Shown here: positions 1 through 12,777 of the stretch, in pieces
Numbering within the stretch: the first letter of the stretch is position 1
How the letters are laid out: each line of letters starts with the position of its first letter
NCBI RefSeq assembly: GCF_008831285.2
Contig: NC_045146.1
Location: forward strand, 5,282,972-5,346,971
Direction: 5' to 3'
Length of the DNA stretch: 64,000 nucleotides
Origin: Nymphaea colorata
Taxonomy: Eukaryota > Streptophyta > Magnoliopsida > Nymphaeales > Nymphaeaceae
Notes under the pieces: generated by a model
Databases searched by the model: none
Seen by the model: only the letters and a program-made list of their open reading frames with translations
Told to the model about the DNA's origin: nothing
Program-made: the position numbers and the translations under genes

Positions 1-914
1 TTACACGCAACATTTTTTCCTAGGGATGCAGTGGAAGGACAACCATGTTTATCCCAACATCTGTCTTCCAAGTGCCCTATTTTCCCACAGTAGGTGCGCT
101 GAAATCTCCCCTTCCTCTTCCTAACCCTCGACCTATGCCTCTCCTTCTGAATGAACTGTATCCACGACCTCCTGAGGCTACCAAGGCAAAGGCATGGATA
201 TCACTAGAGAGTGTTGAAAGCACCACAGCAAGATGGCTGAGTCTTTTGTAGGTTTCAACTTGGTAAGGGATTTCTGCTCTAGTAAGATGGCTGAGTCTTT
301 TGTAGGTTTCAACTTGGTAAGGGATTTCTGCTCTAGTAAACATCTGTGCCTTTGCTACTTGCCTATTCAGAAGAGAGACCCTGTAGAAACTTCGCAACCA
401 TAGATTGCTCACCATGACTCTTATGGCATGTTAGACATGGTAGTCGTAATGCTTTAAGTCATTCACAGATCGACTTAAGGGAAGCGAAATACTGAGCAAG
501 ACTTTGGTCACCCTGTTGCAAATTAAGTAATTCCTCCTCCACCTGCAATATCTTAGTAACATTCTTGTCATTCAAGTAAGTTTGTAGCAAAAAATCTCAC
601 ATTTGTTTGGCAAAGGTATAAAATGAAATAGTATAAGTAATTTGTGGTTGCATGCTATTCATGATCCATGACATGACAATATTATTATCTTCCTTTCATG
701 AAACATATTTCCCACTCTTTGCCACAGGCTCATCTTCTTCGATAACATGCTCCTTCTGATGTCCAATCACAAACATCATAAGCACGTGAGACCAAAACTC
801 ATAGTTAGATCCATCTAACTTTACAGTGAAACCATAAGAGAATGAATTTCCTTCACTTTTAACCTCATGAGAGAAATCAGTTTTGGGATTTTCAGCCAGC
901 GTAAATCTGTCCAC
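1..914 (-). pseudogene. gag: Copia retrotransposon A: gag fragment (continues past left edge)
   Basis: Minus-strand reading frames give a Copia gag. The N-terminal part is at 696-914 ([20 protein letters not shown], the typical '[11 protein letters not shown]' start). A middle and C-terminal part follows at 77-415, with a basic RGxGRGLGRGRG stretch and, in another frame toward position 1, a zinc knuckle CGKIGHLEDRC. At least one frameshift separates the basic region from the knuckle, and stops interrupt the middle, so the copy is dead. A 54-bp direct tandem duplication (231-284 and 285-338) repeats 18 codons in frame. Gag is closely related to that of element E at 30-31 kb. Protease, integrase and RT would lie to the left of the window. 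Confidence 0.8.
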
Positions 915-1340
915 AAGTGAGCAACCACCACCAACAAGAGAATATGTATATATATAGAGAGAGAGATAGAGAGAGAATGAAACTGATCAACAATAAGAAA
1001 CATCCAACACCACATGGCAGCGTTATATGCGCAGCACTTCTCCCAAACAAACTTCTAAACAACCAGACAACGTAATCAAGTGCGGATGGAGCAGCCCTCC
1101 TTAAAAAAAACAAGTACCCCACAACAACATATTGCTGCCCAACTGCTAACAGCACCAACGATAGAAAATTCGGCTGACAGCAACCCCGTGACAAAAAAAA
1201 AATCCAAAAATAGTAACCCAACATCTGTTAACAACAACTATCACATCCCAACCCTTTGACCTCAAATAACTTTGTTTTTTAAAAAAAAACATAAAACATT
1301 GAGTTGCGATGACACAACGATTCAAAAGGAAATGAGCTAT
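915..1340 (-). mobile_element. Leader-like sequence upstream of Copia A gag
   Basis: Non-coding DNA 5' of the gag start, with a GA microsatellite at about 955-977. In composition it resembles the 4391-4925 stretch, which ends in a primer-binding site, so the two may be one leader split by the 1340-4390 insert. That linkage is inference. Confidence 0.4.
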
Positions 1341-4300
1341 GCAATTCAAAACAACGGGACATCTTTCATTTATATAATAATTTTCAATTCATACAAAAAT
1401 CACATCATACGTCTCAATAATACATATGACAAAAATGCCCCAAAATCATGACATTGATGTTTAACAAAAACAAGACATCAATATAACCAAAACAAGACGC
1501 ACCGACACTACAATAGACCCAAAACCTCCCCAATAGGATGTGAGTAGAGCCATCTGATCAACCTACTGTCCTGAGTCCGTCAAAACCTAAAAAAGAAAGA
1601 CAACTGAAGGCTTAGCCTTCGCAGTAAGACAACAAGCCAGATAAATCCCTAACCTTCTAAGGTAAGGGCTCAAATATGAGATATAACAAATATGAAAGCA
1701 ACTCATGTTGTGATAGGGCATATATTCGCATGACTTGGTATGTAGGCCTCTCACATATACCACGACATGTAAAGGCCACTCAATGGCTATAATAGCACAT
1801 TCATTAGTCACATGCAATTCATGCATGAACACATCATTCACAATCATTTCATTCACACACACTTCATTCACATTCTTTTTATTTACATTAGCTTTAGTGA
1901 ATTAATAGTTCATATGGGTGTAAACACAGACACATTCACACTGCAGCGAAAGGTTGTGGATCCATTCACGCTGCAGCGGAAGAGCACTCATCCATGGATA
2001 TGTAAATTCTAAGGAGAGAAACTCAACCTTCCCTAGGAACCCAGTTTGGGAAGGTGGGAACCCAACACTCCAAGCACATCACATAACAATACCCTGGGGC
2101 CTTGCACCTCCTGCGCTTTGAACAGACGAGACTAGTGGCAAAGGCGGGACATCTCCCAAACACATTGCTAAAACCCACTAGCCTCTCATCTCTTATTCTT
2201 TCTTACTTATCATTATGATTGCACATTCACAAAATGACCGGCTAGCTCATGAAGTTGGTTCACTTCACGAGTGCACCTACACCTCCAATTGCCTCCACAC
2301 GAGGGCTACACATATAGTTAACATTCTTAGCTAGCCATCATAACATTACAGGTACAACTACATTTCAATTGCATTATTGCCAATGACAATGCATATGCAA
2401 CATACCACAATGTTCACTTTAATCGAATACATCAATCATATCTTTCAAAACTTAGCCAAACCATGGAGAGTAGTCTCGGTTTGTGACTGGCTCGTAGCTG
2501 TCTTATGCAGGTATCATTCTAGGATGCTTTTTTAATGCACAATCGGAGTCGAGGAGATACTCGACTTGATACCCCACCTCATCTGTCCTAAGCAGTTATC
2601 ATTGCTAGCATGCAAATGTAATTGTGTAGTAATTTTAAAAACAAAACTAATCACATAAGCACATTCAATTCTCATGCATATATTCATACAATCACATCAC
2701 AATCATTCAATCACATCACAATCATAGGATTCAATGATCCTGAAAACACATTCAAAAGTTGGCCTCAGGCTGGGATTTGCCTGGAATGCCGCCAATCCTA
2801 TAGCACGTCACCAAAATACCCCAAAATGCCTCAAGCTTCATGTTTTGTTGCTCAAGGTCTATAGGACATGCCCGGTGTGCATGCAAACATAAATAAGCGA
2901 TAAGATTTCTACTCATTCCGCTTTACAATCCATACAAGTATAAAATATAACAATTGAGGCATAGGTCATCGCCTCAAGAGGATGTCAACAGGTAGTATCG
3001 ACCCAAAGCCCTCCAATAAGTCTCTTTCCAACTCATTGAGGTTGTCACCAAACGATTTAAGCCCCACACTTTCGATTTGAACCAATCACTAATATGTTTC
3101 TCCCTTGCTTCCTTAGTTGAGGCGTCTACCTCGCAATTATGCTTCCCAACATACGACGTATATGCACATCAATAGAAGCATATTTCTTGAGCTCGCTAAA
3201 ACGGTTCTAAACCTTCTCAATATCATCAAAATCTCTATCATGTTTCCAAATCGCTTCGAAAATCAACTCATCATGCTTAAAAGATCATTGTAGACATGGA
3301 TCATCACTTGTCCAAAATAGTCCTAGACTCTTTCCAAAAAAGCAAAGTCGCTAACATGTATTCTAAATCATCAAATCTTAAGTCTAGCATGCTCAATCAA
3401 TAATTATACATGCTCTAACAGAAAATATTCGACAATTTAGGCTCGATTAGGCTTTGCTCACCCCAATTATAGAGTCTAAACTGTTACAATGCTCTCGGTA
3501 GCCACTTCAAATGTTTGATTGATCCCCAAGTGGATAAAATCATACAATGCCACCACCACCAACGCAATCTATTTGCTGTTATGAGGAGAAAGACACATCC
3601 CCAAGCTGCAATCCAATCAAACAACCACAAAAATAGTGAAAAAGAGTGAAAAAGAATGCAAGAGGAAGGTATGCTGTTAGAAGAAGGCATTGGGTTGTGA
3701 GAATGAGGTTCGGTTGAGGGAGACTCACACACGGTTAGGAAGAGCCAACGATCGTGCGTGGGGAAAAAGTGATAGGTGAGAGGGAGAGTGTCGAGAGAGT
3801 GAGATTGGCAGTAGGGAGAGGAAGCAAACAGAGAGAGATGGGAGAGGGTTGAGCAGTAGGGTGAGGTTGCAGACAAAGAGGGGAGACAGGCAAAAAGAGT
3901 TCAGACAGAGAGGGTGAGAGCGTGAGAGTGGCGAAGGAGGGGGACAACACAGGAGGGAGAGAGAGGAGACAGAAAAGATGGGGAGAGGGCTGTGAGTGCA
4001 GACAGAGAGAGAAGAGACAAACATAGAGAGTAAGAGAGACCGCAGAGAGAGATGCGAGTGAGGAGTGCAGAAGAAAGAGGGGGATTCGACAGAGAAGAAC
4101 CAAGACTGAGGGAAAGGCATCCAAAGAAAAAAAAAAACAGTGAGAGAGGGAGCAGGAGAAGAAAGAAGAGATAGAGAGAGACTGGCATTGCTCACCTGTG
4201 TGCCACCACCGCCGTCGTTCACCCCATCGGCGCTACTCTTTCCGCCTCCTGTTCCACTGTGTCTTGCTTCACACCTGCGAGATGAGAGAGCGACGAAGGA

Positions 4301-4390
4301 GATGAAGAGGGAGACGAGGAAGGGGAACGCATGTGGCTTTTCACGAGATGGGTTTGGGTTCGGGTTTGGATCCCAATTCAAATCCAACCT
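1340..4390. other. Unassigned repetitive-looking insert; no gene found
   Basis: Three kilobases with no convincing coding sequence. The left two thirds is AT-rich with scattered short direct repeats such as 'cattcacactgcagcg' near 1932 and 1964. From about 3640 to 4190 the + strand is almost pure purine (GAGAGA-type), which generates spurious Ser/Leu-rich minus-strand reading frames. The right edge near 4330-4390 resembles part of the repeat at 20882-21930 (a 'gggttcgggtttggatcc'-like stretch). It may be an LTR or non-autonomous element inserted into the Copia A leader; the class is not determined. Confidence 0.35.
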
Positions 4391-4927
4391 GCTAAAAAGA
4401 ATAACGTTACAACAACCCCACGATAGAAAAAATTCATCCACATTGCTAGTACTGTCTGCTGCGACCAATTGTTTATTTATGCATCTAACATTGCTGTATC
4501 AGCAGGTTGTTCTCCACAAATAATCAACAATGACAAAAAGAACATTCAACATAAACTGCCACAACATTCATAGAGAGCAGCCTCCACTTGGTTGTTTTGA
4601 TCATAGAACGCATCAGACCATAATAAGTTAATCAATGCAGACTCCGACACTGCTGCAATAATATATATACTTGTTTAAATCCATGGCTGGAGTCTATTCA
4701 TACATATTTCATAGCGTGAATAGACTCCTCCACACGGTTCCTTCGTTGAAAAACAGTCAACTAGAATAGATGAAGGAGAAGGAGATGGTAGGCAGACAAG
4801 GAGAAGGAGACAGTGGAAGAGATATAGCCTGAGAAGAGAAGGATGGTCACCGGCTGTTTGCTTCGCATCGCCAGCAGCCTGATTCACATCGCCAACAGCT
4901 TGATTCACGTCGCCAGCCACGTTTTTG

Positions 4928-5132
4928 GCTCTGATTCCATGTTGCAGCCATGAGACTTGGAGAGAGAAAATTTAATTCATTCACTAACCCTAATCACCAT
5001 TATAAAGAGATTAGCGTAGAAAAGAGATTTATAGATTACATCAACCAAAAATAAAGAAATGATTAAAGAGGTCTTATAATTCTTTAAGATTATGAAGAGG
5101 CACCTAGAAACATAAACTCGTCTAATTCAACA
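4928..5132 (-). mobile_element. Copia 5' LTR with primer-binding site, probably of element A
   Basis: A primer-binding site complementary to initiator tRNA-Met with one change (gctctgattcca, 4928-4939) abuts a 193-bp LTR at 4940-5132, with termini TGTTG..CAACA. It includes the 'aaccctaatc' motif near 4985 that recurs in most Copia LTRs of this window. The orientation is minus, with leader at about 4570-4925. It is the likely 5' end of element A, whose gag is at 1-914. Confidence 0.65.
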
Positions 5133-6480
5133 ATTTTGATTGAAATGAAGAGGCCTATAGGTTCTCATATGAGCATCGGGTCTTGAGTAGCAACAACACT
5201 TTAATTCTTCTCTCTAGAAAAGTTAAGCCTATTCTCTTCCATTTGAAGTTTCACTATAGCCTCATTTTTGGGATGACACTTTATGTCTATGAAGTAAGGA
5301 AGTTTTGACCTCATCATATTCCGGTCTAAGACCAAGAATAAATTTATAAAATTACTCTTAGAATTTGTTTTTCTCTTAGTACTATGTCTCTTGGATCAAA
5401 CCATTCGGGTTCAAATAAAGCAAGTTCATCCCATAATTGTGCCATCTCACCAACATACTCCTTAATAGATTTATCTCTTTGTTGTAGACTTACAATTTTC
5501 ATTTAAAGTTTGCACATGCAGGCCACATCCTTCATGGTATGGGTTTTCTTGAGGAATTCTCAAGCTTCATGAGCAAAATAATATTTTGCTATTTGACTCA
5601 TGGATGTAGTATCAACACAAGCAAGAATCAATGTAATGATTTTGTGGTGTCCTATCTTTTATTCTTCTCATTTTTTCTCATATTCATTCACAACCTTGTC
5701 AATTTTGATTCCATCTAGTTCATGGGTTTTTCCATCTATGGTTTTGGTTAAGACTAATTGTAGCTCACTTTTAGACCCATCAACAAGTCCCCAAAATCCT
5801 TTACTTCTAATGAAGTGTTCTATAGTTCTTGCCCATTGAACATAATTAAATGAAGTAAGTTTAGAAAGAGGAATGTAAGTAGGGCTCTCATCCATGATGT
5901 GTACCTTGTATAGATGTAGTTGAATTATTGATGTAGCACTAAGATGAAAATAGCCACAAAAATATCAGCAAGAGAGCTTGAGGCAGCACCAAAACAATCC
6001 ACAAAATTAGCCACTTGAATAGTAAGATAGAAGCTTGTGACAGCGTCAAATAGCCACAAAAGTCTGAGAGATACCATGAAAAAAACCTACCAGAAAGAAG
6101 CAAGAAGACACTCTTATGCAAAACCGCAGCCAATAATTTCGTCAAACAGTTGGTGTGCTTCACAGCTATGAATAGGCAACAAGGACTGATTTTTCAAGAC
6201 TTTGAAAATCAGCAAACGAAGAGCCAAACTATGGCTTTGATACCATGTAAACCAGACCCAAACTTGATGGTCAAAACACTTCAAAAGTTACACTCTTGAA
6301 GATGCCAGTCACTTCAAGAATTTACACAAGGAGAAACCTCAAACTAGAGGTGAAAAAGAACTTGTATTGAATAAAGTTTGAGGGCACCGTTATGTTTATC
6401 AAGAAACTGAATTGTGTCTCTGGACTTTGTCCTTCCTGAAATTTGTCCTACTGCATGTTGGACCATTTGTGGCACCGACA
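5133..6480 (-). mobile_element. gag: Copia element I: gag, leader, PBS and LTR fragment
   Basis: A minus-strand gag begins at 5895 (MDESPTYIPLSKLTSFNYVQ...) and continues with stops and frameshifts to about 5150 (EYVGEMAQLWDELALFEPEW). Upstream is a leader and a tRNA-Met primer-binding site with one change (gctttgatacca, 6234-6245). An LTR starts at 6246 with TGTAAACC; its far end is not certain (about 6480). The gag stops exactly where the LTR of element A begins, suggesting that A inserted into I. The gag differs from the [10 protein letters not shown]-type gag of A and E, so it is a separate family. Confidence 0.7.
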
Positions 6481-6512
6481 TTCTGCATCTCTATCAGAAG
6501 AAACAAATGCCT

Positions 6513-6514
<2 letters not shown>

Positions 6515-6552
<38 letters not shown>
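6515..6552. repeat. (AT)n microsatellite
   Basis: About 19 uninterrupted AT dinucleotides. They create false Tyr-Ile repeat reading frames on both strands. Confidence 0.97.
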
Positions 6553-6554
<2 letters not shown>

Positions 6555-8255
6555 GGGGTAGGGAGCCTCAGATTCCCACATACAATGCATATCCCCCCCC
6601 TTACACTCCCTCTCACTCCCCTTTTTGTTGGGGCACATACCCCTTTATCCAAATGTCCTCCGGCCAGATATGACCAGGGGAACCCAAGTTTCATTGAGAG
6701 CGAGTGAGAAATGGGTAGGTGCCAGACCCTTAGGTGCTATATCTATTAGTAATAATTTTGACCTTCTGATTTTTTACGTATGGATGGTTGACAGAAAAAG
6801 GAGAAAAAGTTGTGCATTAATACTAGATGATTGAAGTGTTCCACCTTTTTTTTCTCTCAACTATTTATGTGTAAAAAATCAAAGGCCAAGATTATTCCTC
6901 ACAGATCTAGTACTTATGGGTTTGGAACCTACCTGTCATATATATACATACATATAGTGTATCATATCACACACACTGACACACATACACACACATGTAG
7001 AGGTGTGTGTCAACTCCATGCATGACATGCAGAGACACACAGACATGTATAGAGGTGTGTGTCAAGTCCATCTAGGACATGCAGAGAGAGAGAGAGAGAC
7101 ACATACACACACACATATGTATAGACATGTGTTATCTCTTAGCAGATTTGTCTATTTATTATTTGAATGCAATTATGTGATTTTATGTAGTGAAGGGTGG
7201 CACTGTACTTCTAATGGACTTATTGTATTGCTGACCCCTGAGGCAAATTCCCTATGTAGAACAAGTCAATGGTTGCTTTCTGAATTGATTTGTAAGCATG
7301 AGCAAGGGAGTAAGTTAATCTAAGGCATCCTCTGGGGAAGTGTATAGGCATAAGAATTGTGCTCCAATGACATCATAGACTGAAGATGATGACACTGTTT
7401 TGTGTTAGTTTAGGCTATTTTCTCCATTGAGTATGTTCTTTTGATCTTCCCTGCTTCCAAATTCGCAATCCAATTATCAATGTTATTTCCTTCACCGAGA
7501 TATCTAGAGTTGAGGACCTCAAGGAATCAAATTTTTTATGTCACTAGCTGTGTCATTGCCTGAAGTACACATTTTTGTTGTTTCCATATAGCCAATTGTG
7601 GCTGAGATAGGTGCAGTTGCAGCTTGAACTTGTGGCATATTCTCTTTCTTCTTTCAAAGTATTGGTTGGTGCTTGGCAGGCTCCCAGCCATTCATTGTTG
7701 CAGGAAAAACTGTATACTGAAGATTGTCTGTCTGCAATGGAAGGTTCCCGATTCCCAGATTGATTCTCCAATTGAGAGATTCTAAGCAAAATAGGCAAAC
7801 CTTTCAGCCATAAAATTGTTTGTAGGTATACATTGTTTACATTTCAGAATGAGGCAATACTGCTAATGCATCTGTTCTGTAAACTAAGGAGGAGATCCAT
7901 AGTCTACTTACAATAGTTTGTTCTTTATGGAAGCTGAAGCCAATTAGGTATACATAAGGGGTTTTATCATGGCTCCTGAGACATTTCAACATCATGACAA
8001 GGTTTTGCCATTATTAAAAAGAGCTTAGGTTCCCATTTTCCCTTCACATTGGAAGGCATGAAAGGATTTCATTTGACTCCATGATTTCAAATAAATATTA
8101 AAGTTATTTTCTTGTGAGAATTTTCAACTATTTTTGTCTTTATCTTCTTCTGAACTACAGGGTAGTAGCAAGGAGACATAACAGACTTGTTAAATAGTGT
8201 TTCTGCAATATTAGAAAGTTGAAGAGTAGTTCTTTAAATATTTTCTTATATTTAG
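6553..8255. other. Intergenic or 5'-intron DNA, nothing recognised
   Basis: AT-rich sequence with CA/TG-rich stretches around 6965-7130 and a short GA run near 7085-7100. I searched both strands for the missing N-terminal receptor-kinase exon (signal peptide, Cys-rich cap) and found no convincing match. No RNA gene was recognised. Confidence 0.4.
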
Positions 8256-9300
8256 TGGACTAAATCTGTAGTTGTTATATTGCCAACCCTAATCTCTTTT
8301 AATATGAGATTAGGGTCACGTGAATAAGTAAGAAAGTGTTTCTCTCTCTCTCTCACTCTCTCTCTTCCCCTTCTTCCTCCAATATGCAACATGGTATCAG
8401 AGCAACAGGCCTAGAGCTGTGTGATCTAGGGTTTCACGCCTAGGGTTCCCTTCTCCTCCCGTTTCTCCTCTCTTCTGCCAAACTAGGGTTTCACACCTAG
8501 GGTTCTTGCTGTTTACAAAACAAGCAAGTTGATTGGTTAGTTGGATAGGGCTAATCACGTTTTTAACATGTGAAAACGTGATTAGCACCATTGTGTTGTT
8601 GCTTCTATCATGAAGTTGCTGAAAGCTGCTGTCGTTGAAGCTTATCACGTCGCTGAAATGCTGAATGAGATCAGACTTTGCTGCAAAATCAAATCTAATT
8701 CAAGTGCAGCCGTGGAAGATGTTCATGCCAAAGAACGTCGGATCTACTAGGACAATCTGATCTGTTTAGTCGTGTGGTACTTGGTGGATTCCCACAGGCA
8801 AAGGTATGTCGTGTGGGTAGGTTCAGTCTTTTTCCTGCATCGTTGAAGTGAGACAAGTTTGAAATTGTATGGAGTAGGCAGATTTCTGTTTTCTCTCTTT
8901 ATCGTTGAAGCGAGACAGGTTTTCTCTATTGTCAAACTTGTGCCTGTTTGCTACCTATTATCAACATCTGAATGTGTTGCATGCTATCCACGTCTGAAAA
9001 TAGTCTGCCAATTTGTTTTGTGTTTGTGTTCAACCTGATCCTTAAGTGGATCTCGTGGAGGTTACTGTTGCTGTAATCAGATTTTTATGTTGACCGTGTG
9101 GGGCAGAGTTAATCTACTGCTTGTGGATGTAATTTGATGTGAGGAGCAGAATGATCTATAGATCGTGGATATGAAATCTATAAGTTGAGGTCTCATTAGT
9201 TGTGGACTGCTGCTAGTTGTAAAGTTCCTGCTTGTGTTGCAGTCATCGGCTGAAATTATTTTGTTGAGTTGCTGCCTGAATTTCTGCCTATGTTGCTGCC
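8256..9300 (+). mobile_element. Copia element J: LTR, PBS and leader fragment, + strand
   Basis: LTR 8256-8391 (starts TGGACTAAAT, ends GCAACA) is followed immediately by primer-binding site tggtatcagagc (8392-8403). The leader shares phrases with that of element E read on the other strand, such as 'gatctagggtttcacg' and 'ctaatcacgtttttaacatg', so J belongs to the same family as E in opposite orientation. No gag is recognisable downstream, and a second LTR was not found. Confidence 0.75.
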
Positions 9301-9864
9301 TATTTTAGTGAATTTCTGAGTTGATGATTGGAGCCATAAGTGTGTTCCAGATTCTTCTATGCTGTCGTGCCTTGGTTGAAGTTAACTACTGCACCTTATA
9401 CACACATAAGTGTGTTGCATGCTATTCCAGATTCTTCTATGCAAACCAATGTAAGTCTCCCTTATCCTTTGAGAGATTAAAGCTACTCAAGGAGTTGACA
9501 TTTGATGCCAGCTATCTGAGAACCTTGAAGGCACCTCTATTCTTGTGCTGGATGCAGCACATGCGAGTATCGATCTATATATTAACCAAAGGAATGCATT
9601 ATGAAGTAGGCCAAAATGGAGGTTGTTATTTGGTAACTGCCATTTCTCTTTGGTTGCAGAAGGATGTATACATGTATTTGTGAATATCATATCATTGCAT
9701 CACATTAATTAAATATCTTGTCGTTTTATATGATTCCGTGTGTCTATCTGTGAAGATTATATCCTTGCACAGCACTAACAAAATATAAAATCTGTGTGAT
9801 TTGGAGTGTGTGTGTGCGCACGCAATGGCATTGACCAAATATTTTGTCGTTTTGTATGATTCAG
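9301..9864. other. Sequence just upstream of the first recognised LRR exon
   Basis: Contains a 120-codon + strand open frame (9321-9683) with no recognisable features; I treat it as chance. It is presumably the intron preceding the LRR exon at 9865, since that exon begins after a TTCAG acceptor. A signal-peptide exon was not seen here. Confidence 0.35.
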
Positions 9865-12741
9865 AGCTCTAAAGCGTCAGAATCTAACAGGTGTCCTTCC
9901 AGAGGAGTTGAACAAGCTGAGGTTTCTGAATAAATTGTAAGTTCCTCAGTTCAATAAATTACTGTTTCTGTTTCAGAAGAGTTGAACAAGCTGAGCTTTT
10001 GTAAGTAGTTCCTCAGTTCAATAAATTACTGTTTCTGATGATGGATTGGTTTTATCGTGATGATGGTTACTCCTAACAGTAGTCTACAACTTTGGAGATA
10101 TTCTGAAATAACTGTGGTAATATTGCCTTTTTGAAGCGACCACTAGTATTGCCACAATATCCCCATTTTTTAAAATATCTCCTGGAGCAAAACTATTGTG
10201 ATATAACTCTACTGCGTTCCTGATATTTTCCCAAGATTTTCATTTTTTAAAAAAATTTTGAAGCATGTGATTTTTTTCTTGCTTTATCTATGTTTTGAAA
10301 AGTTTTTTTTTTCGAAATTTTCTCTTGATATTTTTGGAAGAACCTGTTCATCTCATTCTTTAGTTTTTTAGGTTTTGAAACTTCAGAGATCTTCTGCAGA
10401 AACCACATTTTGGAAAACCTTTCCAAGGTTTGGACATTGTGCTTAGATAGGACTTCAGGTAAATATAAGGTTAAAATAAATATTTGAAATGGATTGCAGA
10501 GATTATAAAATATAGCTTCTTTTCAGTTAAATGTGAGGGTGGATTCAGAATCAGGTAAAACTGCACAAAGCATGTAGCCAGCTAACATGTGGCTTCTATC
10601 TGCAGTCCAAACCGGCCAGTTGGCATCTAGTGCTAATGATTGTATCCAATTATCAACCGTTTTATGCTCAGGACCAATTACCTAATCTAAATTAAGCAGG
10701 TGTGCTATATATATATATAGAGAGAGAGAGAGAGATAACCTACTGCTAACATTGATCTTTTACTCCCAGTGATCTAGCACTTAATTACATCAACGGGACC
10801 ATTCCAGCTGGCTGGGGCTCCTTACCATTGGTTTTTCTGTAAGTTTAATCTTAGTGTTTTCTACAGTCATTCTAAATTGCTTGAATTATTAGGTAGGTAT
10901 TTCTGGATTTGAGGTCCTATCCAGTTTTATATTTATAATGAGTCTGACACTGCATCTCTGGACTACACCATTCTTATGAATTTTATTAAGCTCAATCACA
11001 CAACAAGAACTTCTGTGAATGACATGATCCATGATGCTCATCTTGAAAGATCCTGCTAGCTTTAGTAGGTAATGGTTTAAACAGTTAAGTGGATGGGCCA
11101 AATAATTTAACATGAATTAGTAATTTGCATACAATCATGGATTATGTCTTTGCACTAACAATATCATGCACACATGATGGAACCCCTTGGTTATCTAGTA
11201 TTTATACTCTTATGATACCAAGGGACATAAGTCTCGGAACTTAAGTTGACCCAACACTTTAAAGCAATTGCTACAACCCAAGTTGACATTACTTGGGTGC
11301 GAATTCGGCAATGGTATGGTTTGGGTGTGGCAATCAACAATCTGCTTTCATTTTTATAGGATCATTGATAGAACTGTAGCTTGTTGACGATTGATTTTGT
11401 TGTACCTGCACCTGTATCCCACTGGTGTGCTCAACACACTGTTAACTTAGAAAGAAAGATCTTGAAATGTTTGTTTTAAGGTAAATGTCATAAAAAACTT
11501 GGAAAATAAAAAAATGAAAAAATACTGAAAAATTAGAACGAATAATACTATAAAATGAAAGTATGATATCATGAAAATTATTTTGAAGAAATTTATTTTT
11601 TCTCTATAATATCATGGAAAAATGATACATTTAAAGTATCTTAGTCATCAAACTTATGCAGGGGAGGAAGCTAAAATTGCATTACTGTATCATTTATAAT
11701 AATAATATGTTGTACCATTCATGTTACTTGAAATTTTTGTCTTGCCATTGATGTGAGTTCGCCTATTGTAGGTCCCTTATGGGAAATCGTGTATCTGGAT
11801 CCATTCCAAAAGAGCTTGGAAATATCACCACCCTTGAACAGCTGTAAGTATCCATTTTGGAATATTATTGCTACAATGACAATGCTTGCTTTTCGAACAG
11901 TAAATCCTTATTGCTAGTTCCAAGGATAGACCCATCAAGGTGGCTGCCTCATCATGGGACAATACACTTTTTGCGGATTTACATAAAACATTGAATATAC
12001 TTTAGAAAAATATATAAAATTTAAAGAAGAACCAAAGTGATGTAGAAATAATATAATTAGTTAGTACTTTCTTATAAAAACATAAAAGGTATGCTAGAAG
12101 AGCTCTTTAAAGTAAAATAAACCGATAACAAAAGAATATATATTGAAGATATATGCAGCAAGTCCCCTTTCTTGTAGCGTGAATCTGTACAAGAACAGAA
12201 TTTTCCTTTTTTCATGCCACAACAATAACATTCATAATGCCAAGCAGATTTTTTTTTTTTAATATTTCAGTTTTTTAAAAAAATGTCATGATTTTTGTTG
12301 CTTTGAACATATGAATAAAAATTCTTGATGCAATCAAGATCCTAAGCTTTGAAATTGAACATTTTTATGGAATTGGGATTCTCAAACATGGGAATCAACA
12401 CCTCCAATCTTGGAAACTCATTCCTGATAGGTTCTGGTTTTGCTTCAAGGCCAATGCATTTTTTTTGGAATAGCATAAGTGATTCATTTGATCATGGTTG
12501 ACTTCCTTCTACTAAAATTTCTTGTGGTTGAATCATGGTTAAATAATATTAACAACAAGACAAGGCTTGTATGGAATGACAGCACAATGGCACAGGCAAA
12601 CCATCCATGTGCACAAAGGCTCATAGGAAATAAAACTAACTCACAAAATGCTTAGAAAAGCTTAACAAATAGAGGGGAGTAATCCCTCTACTCATACACA
12701 AAGGCAGATTGCCCAGAACTGCACTGAAACAAAAATTATTG

Positions 12742-12777
<36 letters not shown>

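Noticed and set aside
3484-4523. Long overlapping open frames rich in Ser, Leu and Phe on the minus strand, and a + strand frame
   Set aside because: They result from the purine-rich low-complexity tract; no domain, no splice support.
9321-9683. 120-codon + strand frame just before the first LRR exon, as a possible missing N-terminal exon
   Set aside because: No signal peptide, no Cys-containing LRR cap motif, and no splice donor in phase with the 9865 exon.
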